Source: Clostridia bacterium (GTDB lineage: Bacteria; Bacillota; Clostridia; TANB77; CAG-508). Taken from it: DNA of 5,118 nucleotides. The notes beneath the pieces were generated by a model. That model saw only the letters and a list, made by a program, of their open reading frames with translations. It ran no database searches and had not been told where the DNA came from. Location of the stretch: contig CAAGEF010000040.1 in NCBI GenBank assembly GCA_900768805.1, positions 1 through 5,118 on the forward strand. The letters are read 5' to 3'. The position numbers and the translations under genes are program-made. Positions 1-4,469 of this stretch are shown here, piece after piece (position 1 is the first letter of the stretch; the number at the start of each line of letters is the position of its first letter).

Positions 1-42
1 ATATTACATCAATTTATGTTAAAATGCAATATTTAAGTAAAA

Positions 43-68
43 AGAAACGCCCTAAACTTGACGTTTCT
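43..68 (-). terminator. Probable terminator of the deacetylase operon
   Basis: Stem AGAAACG/CGTTTCT (68-62 with 49-43) with a 12-nt loop. On the minus strand the stem runs into TTTTTAC, as expected for an intrinsic terminator. It lies about 170 nt beyond the deacetylase stop at 237, so the operon mRNA would carry a long 3' tail containing the hairpin at 154-192. Confidence 0.6.
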
Positions 69-72
69 CTTA

Positions 73-110
73 CTTTTGGAATTTAATTTTTCTTTTGGAA
101 TTTACTTTTA
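73..110. repeat. Two tandem copies of a 19-bp unit
   Basis: The units at 73-91 and 92-110 share CTTTTGGAATTTA and match at 17 of 19 positions. They lie between the hairpins in the non-coding stretch 1-236. That stretch holds no gene on either strand; the longest frames are about 14 codons without a ribosome binding site. Confidence 0.7.
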
Positions 111-153
111 CAAGTTACCAAATTTTTATTTAATAATTTTGGTATGTATTCTA

Positions 154-192
154 TTAATGAAAGTAGAATTTAAAGAATTCTACTTTCATTAA
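154..192. terminator. Strong hairpin downstream of the deacetylase
   Basis: Perfect 17-bp inverted repeat (154-170 and 176-192) with a 5-nt loop. A run of seven T lies on the plus strand at 198-204, 5 bp after the stem, whereas the minus-strand side has no T-run. It is therefore better shaped as a terminator for transcription entering from the left; for the deacetylase mRNA it may act as a 3' protective stem. No plus-strand gene is visible in the window to confirm this. Confidence 0.5.
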
Positions 193-236
193 ATTCATTT
201 TTTTATTCAAAATATTAATAATTACTTTTACAAATT

Positions 237-1265
237 TTACATAGTTTCTTCTTCAACTACTTCTTCATTTTCTAAATTCTCGTTTTCTAAATTCTCATCT
301 TCCTCAATAATTTCTTCTTTTTCAGTAAAAATATCATAAAAAGTTTTAAATTCATATCCTTCTTCTTTATAATGTTTTATGATTAATTTTAATGTTTCTG
401 GTGTAACAGTCTTATCCGCAGCATCATGTAATAAAATTATTAAACTTGTTTTGTTTCCTTGTGTATCTAAAACCTCTCTGTACTGTTCTGATACTGTTGT
501 TTTTCCTGCAGCATCACTCGTTAATGAATTCCAATTTGTACTTGCAATTTGATTATCTGCTAAAAATTGCTTTGCTTGTGCTTTTAAAGAATTATATGGA
601 CCACCACTTGACCCCCCTGGAAATCTGAATAAATGTGGATCATAATCTTGATTCTGTAGTGCATTTTTTATTGCTTCATTTGCTCTATTATATTCATTAT
701 ATACATTATCTACTGATGAGTATAGTTGAGAATAAGTATGTGTATAACCATGATTTGCAATAAAATGCCCATCTTCATATTCTTGTTTTACAAGTTCTGG
801 ATATTTATCTACACATTTTCCTAAAACAAAAAAAGTAGCTGGCACTTCTTCTGTTTTTAATATTTCTAATATTTTTGGTGTTACTTCTTCTGATGGGCCA
901 TCATCAAATGTTAAATATATTTGTTTTTCATCAGAGCCATATATATTTTTTATATCTTCAATTGCATTATCATTCCATTGCGGTAATTTACTATTTACTT
1001 CAATTTTTTCTTCAACCTCTTCATCTTCTATTTGAATATTATTTTCATCTTCTATTATATCTTCTTCATTTGTATTTTCAGGAACAACTTCTATATGAGA
1101 CATATTTTGATTTGATAATTTGTCTGAATTATTTTTAGTATAAGAAATATAAAAACTTAAAAATATTATTAATGCACCTAGAATACTTATAATAATTATA
1201 AAAAACAATTCTTTTATTTTAGATTTTAAACCATCTTTTTTTACTTCTATTAATTCTTTAGACAT
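237..1265 (-). CDS. Membrane-anchored polysaccharide deacetylase (NodB/CE4 domain)
   Basis: Likely removes N-acetyl groups from a GlcNAc-containing polymer such as peptidoglycan or a surface polysaccharide, outside the membrane. The 342 residues read as: short basic N-terminus, one membrane helix (about 21-41), acidic linker (14 of residues 63-89 are D/E), CE4 domain (about 112-314), acidic tail (15 of the last 28 residues are D/E). The CE4 motifs are visible: TFDDGP (119-124, with the expected base and metal aspartates), NHGYTH (171-176, metal histidines H172 and H176), RFPGG (214-218), NWNSLTSDA (244-252) and LLHD (278-281). Motif 2 has Gly where Ser/Thr is usual, and NW replaces the more usual DW; the metal and catalytic residues look intact. 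The ATG at 1265 is preceded by GAGGGG (1274-1279) at 8 nt. It is the last gene of the operon starting at 2827. Domain assignment is firm; the natural substrate is inference. Confidence 0.93.
   Translation of the reverse strand: MSKELIEVKKDGLKSKIKELFFIIIISILGALIIFLSFYISYTKNNSDKLSNQNMSHIEVVPENTNEEDIIEDENNIQIEDEEVEEKIEVNSKLPQWNDNAIEDIKNIYGSDEKQIYLTFDDGPSEEVTPKILEILKTEEVPATFFVLGKCVDKYPELVKQEYEDGHFIANHGYTHTYSQLYSSVDNVYNEYNRANEAIKNALQNQDYDPHLFRFPGGSSGGPYNSLKAQAKQFLADNQIASTNWNSLTSDAAGKTTVSEQYREVLDTQGNKTSLIILLHDAADKTVTPETLKLIIKHYKEEGYEFKTFYDIFTEKEEIIEEDENLENENLENEEVVEEETM
268..296 (-). repeat. 15-bp tandem repeat in the acidic tail of the deacetylase
   Basis: On the plus strand TTTTCTAAATTCTC occurs at 268-281 and again at 283-296, a period of 15 bp and thus in frame. 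It encodes the repeated ENLEN-type residues at about 324-334 of the deacetylase. The perfect copy suggests recent duplication by slippage; the tail may vary in length between strains. Confidence 0.75.
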
Positions 1266-1327
1266 TCTACTTACCCCTCAATTTATCCTTCTATTCCTTA
1301 TTTTTATTATATTTAAATTATTATTAA
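1266..1327 (-). promoter_or_regulatory. Gap between hydrolase and deacetylase: ribosome binding site and possible weak promoter
   Basis: This 62-bp gap holds the GAGGGG ribosome binding site of the deacetylase (1274-1279). A TATAAT hexamer sits on the minus strand at 1311-1306, but no recognisable -35 lies 16-18 bp upstream of it, and no hairpin terminator separates the two genes. The simplest reading is read-through from the operon promoter at 2893-2865, with at most a weak internal promoter here. Confidence 0.4.
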
Positions 1328-2218
1328 CTATACATTATCTAAAAATTTAATAATTTGATCTGCTAGTATATCTTCTTTTTCTCTATAACAATGATCTGCC
1401 CCATCTATAATATTTATATCTAAAAATTGATTATTAATTTTTCTTTTGATAAAATCGACCAATTCTTTTGGTTCTTGTTCTATATATTCATTATCATTTC
1501 CCCAACGCATAAATAATGGAACTTTTATTGAATTTAATTCTTTAAAATCGTAATCTTCATCGCTATATCTTGCAAAATTTAGTTCATTATTATTCTGCGT
1601 ATAAATCAAATACGTTCTAACACTCATTGGATGTAAAAAAGCGGCTGATGGCATCATATCTAACTCTTGCTTTTGAGATTTTTTTAATAAAGCATAATTT
1701 AGATAATCTTGGTATCTATTTCCAGAAAAAAATTTAAATACCTTATCAATATCTATTAATGATAGTAAAATTACCGCTTTAATATTTTTTAAAATAACAT
1801 CATTTTCTTCAAAAAGTTTATTATATGTATATACAACTTTTGTAGAACCTAGACTATGTCCACATAGAAATATTTCTTTATATCCCAGTTCTAACATATG
1901 AATAATTGCGCCTTTTATATCATTATAACCTTCATATACATTTTCATAAGCTGAACCTCCTATATTATCTGTTCCAGGAGTAATTTTATCTTTTTTTAAG
2001 TATCTAACTATATCACTGCCTCTTGTATTAAAAACAAATGTATCAATTCCTTTTTCTATTGCATATTCTGATATTACTTTTTCTCTTTTTTTGAAACAAT
2101 TGCTAGCCATACCATGAATTGCTATAATTACTTTTTGCGATTTTGTTTTATTATATTTCAAAAAACCATCTAAATGTGTACCATCTATTGTTTTGAATTT
2201 TATAATTTCAACATCCAC
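1328..2218 (-). CDS. Alpha/beta hydrolase (serine hydrolase, possibly DUF1749-like)
   Basis: A 296-residue cytoplasmic hydrolase with no signal peptide or membrane segment. Visible landmarks are the oxyanion-hole HGMAS (35-39), the nucleophile elbow GHSLG (120-124, Ser122), a likely acid Asp242 in GNDNEYI (240-246), and a late catalytic His276 in GADHCY (273-278). Order and spacing fit a complete alpha/beta hydrolase fold; the overall pattern recalls the DUF1749 group, but that is from memory of the family. The substrate cannot be told: ester, thioester and lactone are all possible. The start is GTG at 2218, the only in-frame choice near the ribosome binding site GAGGTG (2226-2231, 7 nt spacing), since an in-frame TGA lies three codons upstream at 2227-2225. 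The gene begins 12 bp after the preceding stop, so the two are almost certainly co-transcribed. Confidence 0.85.
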   Translation of the reverse strand: MDVEIIKFKTIDGTHLDGFLKYNKTKSQKVIIAIHGMASNCFKKREKVISEYAIEKGIDTFVFNTRGSDIVRYLKKDKITPGTDNIGGSAYENVYEGYNDIKGAIIHMLELGYKEIFLCGHSLGSTKVVYTYNKLFEENDVILKNIKAVILLSLIDIDKVFKFFSGNRYQDYLNYALLKKSQKQELDMMPSAAFLHPMSVRTYLIYTQNNNELNFARYSDEDYDFKELNSIKVPLFMRWGNDNEYIEQEPKELVDFIKRKINNQFLDINIIDGADHCYREKEDILADQIIKFLDNV

Positions 2219-2225
2219 ATTTCTT

Positions 2226-2231
2226 CACCTC
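2226..2231 (-). promoter_or_regulatory. Ribosome binding site that fixes the GTG start of the hydrolase
   Basis: GAGGTG lies 7 nt before the GTG at 2218 and overlaps the first base of the TAG stop (2233-2231) of the preceding gene. An ATG at 2220-2218 overlaps the GTG but is out of frame and would stop after six codons, so the GTG is the real start of the hydrolase. Confidence 0.7.
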
Positions 2232-2827
2232 TACTTTTCATATTGCTTATACCCTAATACAACCTCAAACTTTTGTGCTATATTTTGGGTTAAATCTATA
2301 TATTCTTGATTTTCAGTATTTAATGTTATTTTCGCTACATAATGAGCTACATTTTCTAAATTATTATCTTTATTGTAGACACCTAATTTTTTACATTCAA
2401 AGTAATTCTCAAAGCTTGTTCCAGCATCACCTTTAGTAGTAATTTCTTCTATATTTTCAGGAGCAAAACCAAGTGAAATATCCTTTATGTAATATAAATT
2501 AATATTAACTAAATTTTGAATATTACTATCATTTTGAACATTTAATTTTACATATGGAAGAAGTTCTAACTGACTATATTCAGCAGTTATATCATCATAA
2601 TTATAAATATCAAAATAATAATACATCTCTTTATTATTTCCGTTTAATGTTACTTCTGTTGAAGATAATTCCTCATTCTTTTGAATTCTAATATATGGTT
2701 CTAAAACATTGGGTACAACCCATACTGTACTATCTTCTTCAGAATTTTCCATAAAAATATAAAATAATGTGCCACCAATTACTATTATTAAGATTATCAA
2801 TATTGATAATAAAATTTTTTTACTCAT
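2231..2827 (-). CDS. Membrane-anchored protein of unknown function, first gene of the operon
   Basis: A 198-residue protein that I do not recognise as a named family. It has a short basic start (MSKK), one strongly hydrophobic helix at about residues 5-25, then a polar region of roughly 170 residues rich in alternating Tyr/Val/Ile/Asn that predicts mostly beta strands (for example MYYYFDIYNYDD, 68-79). There is no lipobox cysteine and no clear signal-peptidase site, so it is probably an N-terminally tethered extracytoplasmic protein. The FDIYNYDD-type stretch loosely recalls the immunoglobulin-like strands of SipW-dependent/TasA-like surface proteins; this is a weak impression. The only cysteine is Cys144. 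The ATG at 2827 follows AAAGGAG (2833-2839) at 5 nt. As leader gene of an operon with a hydrolase and a deacetylase, an envelope role is likely. Confidence 0.82.
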   Translation of the reverse strand: MSKKILLSILIILIIVIGGTLFYIFMENSEEDSTVWVVPNVLEPYIRIQKNEELSSTEVTLNGNNKEMYYYFDIYNYDDITAEYSQLELLPYVKLNVQNDSNIQNLVNINLYYIKDISLGFAPENIEEITTKGDAGTSFENYFECKKLGVYNKDNNLENVAHYVAKITLNTENQEYIDLTQNIAQKFEVVLGYKQYEK

Positions 2828-2864
2828 GTTTACTCCTTTAAAATTTCATAATATTTATTAAAAT

Positions 2865-2893
2865 ACTATATCATATATTTAAAATTTTATCAA
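2865..2893 (-). promoter_or_regulatory. Sigma-A promoter of the three-gene operon
   Basis: On the minus strand -35 TTGATA (2893-2888), a 17-bp spacer and -10 TATAGT (2870-2865), with TG one base before the -10 (TGATATAGT). Five of six bases match at each hexamer. The start of transcription would be near 2858, giving a leader of about 30 nt before the ATG at 2827. An imperfect inverted repeat (ATTCA/TGAAT, 2901-2919) lies just upstream. Confidence 0.75.
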
Positions 2894-2950
2894 ATTTTTT
2901 ATTCAAAAAAATTGTGAATATTATTTTCATCAAAAATCATTGATAAAAAT

Positions 2951-2984
2951 AATTGCTACCAAAATTTTAATTTTGGTAGCAATT
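2951..2984 (-). terminator. Hairpin terminator of the phospholipase-like gene
   Basis: A perfect 16-bp inverted repeat (2951-2966 against 2969-2984; in practice a loop of 4-8 nt). Read on the minus strand it is followed within two bases by TTTTT (ATTTTTATC), so it fits an intrinsic terminator for the gene ending at 3043. It also separates that gene from the operon promoter at 2893. Confidence 0.75.
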
Positions 2985-3000
2985 TATACTTATACATAAC

Positions 3001-3028
3001 AAAGCACCAATAAATTGATTGGTGCTTT
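3001..3028 (-). terminator. Second hairpin behind the phospholipase-like gene
   Basis: Perfect 11-bp stem AAAGCACCAAT/ATTGGTGCTTT (3001-3011 and 3018-3028) with a 6-nt loop, 15 bp after the stop codon at 3043. On the minus strand the tail after the stem is only weakly T-rich (GTTATG); on the plus strand it is TGTTTT. It may act as a bidirectional terminator or an mRNA 3' stabiliser in tandem with the hairpin at 2951-2984. Confidence 0.65.
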
Positions 3029-3042
3029 TGTTTTAAACTATT

Positions 3043-3741
3043 TTAATCAAATTCTTTTGTAAACTGTTTTGCGATATTTTCAAGAGCACCCCACATGCTT
3101 TTAAATTCAATAATTCTACCAGTATACGAACGATTTTCAGCAAAATATTGGGCAAGATATCCCATAAGCTCCGCTTTCCATGTTCCTGGCTTGAATTCAT
3201 CAAATTCCTTAATACCTACTTTAGGCAATTCTTCAGGAATGTCATACAAGTGTTGAAGCGTAACTTTTTTATTTTTGAGAAGCTCACCATTGATTTCGGT
3301 ATAAGCTCCATACAACCCAGCATCTGAGAAAAACTGGTCTTTAGAAATTGTAAATTTCTTCTCTATCCTAATTTCTGAATCAAGAATCTTTTTATCCATC
3401 AATTTTCGTACAAAAATAACTTCCTTTGCAGGAATATCATATTCGTATTCTTTCAGCAGAAATTGAGTAATAAAAGCATGATCAAGATAAAGATGAGTAT
3501 AGATTCCTAATTTTACAGAATCTGTGATATCCAACCACATTTTCTTAATTCTCTTGATATCTGGTGCCCAAAACCATTCATTTTCAGTGGGAACAAACAA
3601 ATGAGTAGCATTTTTATCAGCTACCCGATCAGGAATCTGATTTCCTGTATAGAACTTTATCTCGTTCAAATTAGCAAACCGTTCCTTAAGCATTGGAAAT
3701 ACCAATTCTGCAAAAGCCTGATGATACAAAATACTTGGCAT
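3043..3741 (-). CDS. Putative zinc-dependent phospholipase C-like protein (PF00882-like)
   Basis: A 232-residue protein without signal peptide or membrane helix. Its ligand pattern resembles the zinc-dependent phospholipase C family: an early histidine (MPSILYH, His7), GNQIPD (33-38, Asp38), His47 in ATHLF, and GIYTHLYLDHAF (79-90, with His83, Asp87, His88). In Bacillus phospholipase C the zinc ligands fall in a similar H-D-H-H-D order. The last ligands of the classical enzyme (a later histidine and glutamate) are not obvious here, so activity is unproven. Mature secreted family members have a leader peptide, whereas this protein seems to be intracellular. Start ATG at 3741 follows AAAGGAGG (3749-3756) at 7 nt. 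It is a single-gene unit with its own promoter and terminators. GC is about 34% (141 of 420 bases at 3061-3480) against about 24% in the operon, which suggests transfer. Coding status is firm, function tentative. Confidence 0.85.
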   Translation of the reverse strand: MPSILYHQAFAELVFPMLKERFANLNEIKFYTGNQIPDRVADKNATHLFVPTENEWFWAPDIKRIKKMWLDITDSVKLGIYTHLYLDHAFITQFLLKEYEYDIPAKEVIFVRKLMDKKILDSEIRIEKKFTISKDQFFSDAGLYGAYTEINGELLKNKKVTLQHLYDIPEELPKVGIKEFDEFKPGTWKAELMGYLAQYFAENRSYTGRIIEFKSMWGALENIAKQFTKEFD

Positions 3742-3842
3742 AAAATTTCCTCCTTTATTATACCAAAGGTGCGATAACTGTTATTTAAATGAAATCAATT
3801 TTGATTTTTCTTTTTACCAGCTATCTTGTCATATTTTCTTAC
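3742..3842 (-). promoter_or_regulatory. Foldable 5' leader of the phospholipase-like gene
   Basis: If transcription starts near 3842, the leader is about 100 nt. It can form an 8-bp stem GATAGCTG/CAGTTATC (3825-3818 with 3780-3773, one G-U pair) enclosing a hairpin AAATCAA/TTGATTT (3807-3801 with 3798-3792). A separate small hairpin CCTTT/AAAGG (3769-3765 with 3756-3752) would cover part of the ribosome binding site. I do not recognise a known riboswitch class. The pairings are seen directly; a regulatory role is inference. Confidence 0.4.
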
Positions 3843-3848
3843 AAAAAA

Positions 3849-3876
3849 ATTATATCATTTTTTCATAATTTGTCAA
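3849..3876 (-). promoter_or_regulatory. Near-perfect sigma-A promoter of the phospholipase-like gene
   Basis: On the minus strand: consensus -35 TTGACA (3876-3871), 16-bp spacer, consensus -10 TATAAT (3854-3849) with a TGA extension just before it. Predicted start of transcription is near 3842. All twelve hexamer bases match the consensus, so basal transcription should be strong unless repressed or limited by the leader. Confidence 0.8.
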
Positions 3877-4027
3877 TAAAACTACTTTTCCATTTAGAAC
3901 AATAAAAGAAATTTTCTAATTACATATCATTATATTGCTTTGCAAAGTTCATGTTATAACTTATCTCTAATTCATAAAACTCGTAAAAGTTAAGAAATAT
4001 TCGGATTCCAATTTTTGAATAAAAATA
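3877..4027. other. Spacer between ssrA terminator and next promoter
   Basis: AT-rich, with no open reading frame of useful size and no RNA gene recognised on either strand. The only notable item is a perfect 10-bp palindrome CTTTGCAAAG at 3938-3947, too short to interpret. Confidence 0.6.
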
Positions 4028-4067
4028 AAAACTTATAACAGGCTAAAAATAAGCAGTTATAAGTTTT
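4028..4067 (-). terminator. Intrinsic terminator of ssrA
   Basis: A 12-bp perfect stem (4067-4056 with 4039-4028, AAAACTTATAAC against its complement) with a 16-nt loop, beginning 6 nt after the encoded CCA end of tmRNA. On the minus strand it runs into a T-rich tail (TTTTTATTTTTATTC from the stem base onward), the standard shape of a rho-independent terminator. Confidence 0.85.
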
Positions 4068-4073
4068 ATGTTT

Positions 4074-4426
4074 TGGTGGAGGTGAGGAGAGTTGAACTCC
4101 TGTCCAACAAATCTTCCAGCTAGACTTCTCCGAGTGCAGTTTGCTATTGGTATTCCTTAAAATATCGTCAACAAACAAACTTTATTTTAAGTAGCTTTTT
4201 TAATATCCCACTAATAGCAAAAGCATCTATTAGCTTCGTTTCCTACTAATCGACGCTCTATCCTAAGACGTAGGTTTCAAAGGTAGAACGTTGCCGCAAT
4301 TAGGCAGCAAATGCTAATTCTTTATTATCAGCGTTTATATTTATTTTATGCCTTTTATAGTGGCCTGGCATCTCCACTACTCGCTATCTAACCTTCTAAC
4401 TTGCTGTCGAAACCAAATACACCCCC
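4074..4426 (-). ncRNA. ssrA: Transfer-messenger RNA (tmRNA), one-piece, 353 nt
   Basis: Rescues stalled ribosomes: enters like tRNA-Ala with SmpB, then supplies a short frame that tags the unfinished protein for proteolysis. The 5' end GGGGGUG (4426-4420) pairs with CACCUCC (4084-4078) to make a 7-bp acceptor stem containing the G3-U70 wobble that alanyl-tRNA synthetase recognises, followed by discriminator A and an encoded CCA (4076-4074). The T-arm AGGAG-UUCAACU-CUCCU (4101-4085) is intact, and the conserved UUUGGUUUCGACAG stretch follows the 5' acceptor strand. The middle holds the tag frame and GC-richer paired stretches expected of the pseudoknots. Length is typical of one-piece tmRNA. 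It is flanked by its own promoter (4466-4438) and terminator (4067-4028). The phospholipase-like gene lies downstream and a flippase upstream; smpB is not in the window. Confidence 0.97.
4300..4332 (-). other. tmRNA tag-peptide frame ADNKELAFAA-stop
   Basis: Inside ssrA, the frame from GCT (4332-4330) to TAA (4302-4300) encodes ADNKELAFAA. The five bases before GCT (UAAAC) line up with the UAGUC-type context before known resume codons, which is why GCT is preferred over the AAC one codon earlier. With the alanine carried by tmRNA the added tag would be A-ADNKELAFAA. The AA end is the usual ClpXP recognition signal; Phe occupies the position where Leu, Ile or Val is more common. Confidence 0.85.
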
Positions 4427-4437
4427 ATAACATATTT

Positions 4438-4466
4438 ATTATAACATTTTGTTTTTTTATATGCAA
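4438..4466 (-). promoter_or_regulatory. Promoter of ssrA
   Basis: On the minus strand: -35-like TTGCAT (4466-4461), 17-bp spacer, consensus -10 TATAAT (4443-4438) with TGT before it. Transcription would begin a few bases upstream of the mature 5' end at 4426, consistent with RNase P trimming. The -35 is weak (three of six), so the extended -10 probably compensates. The element begins 3 bp after the flippase stop codon. Confidence 0.75.
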
Positions 4467-4469
4467 TAT

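Noticed and set aside
1..236. Possible small gene or CRISPR-like array in the left non-coding stretch
   Set aside because: The repeats are only two tandem copies with no spacers, and no frame longer than about 14 codons is present.
446..1138. Plus-strand reading frames at 446-628 and 875-1138
   Set aside because: They lie opposite the deacetylase gene, have Leu/Tyr/His-rich antisense composition and no ribosome binding site.
3757..3762. TATAAT on the minus strand right before the ribosome binding site of the phospholipase-like gene
   Set aside because: Transcription from it would begin inside the ribosome binding site, and no -35 lies at the right distance; the consensus promoter at 3876-3849 is far better.
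3990..4178. 62-codon minus-strand reading frame overlapping the 3' end of ssrA
   Set aside because: It runs through the tRNA-like domain and the terminator of tmRNA; the structural RNA explains the sequence and there is no ribosome binding site.
4334..4336. AAC as first codon of the tmRNA tag
   Set aside because: The upstream context UAAAC fits the usual bases before the resume codon, making GCT the better first codon; AAC cannot be wholly excluded.
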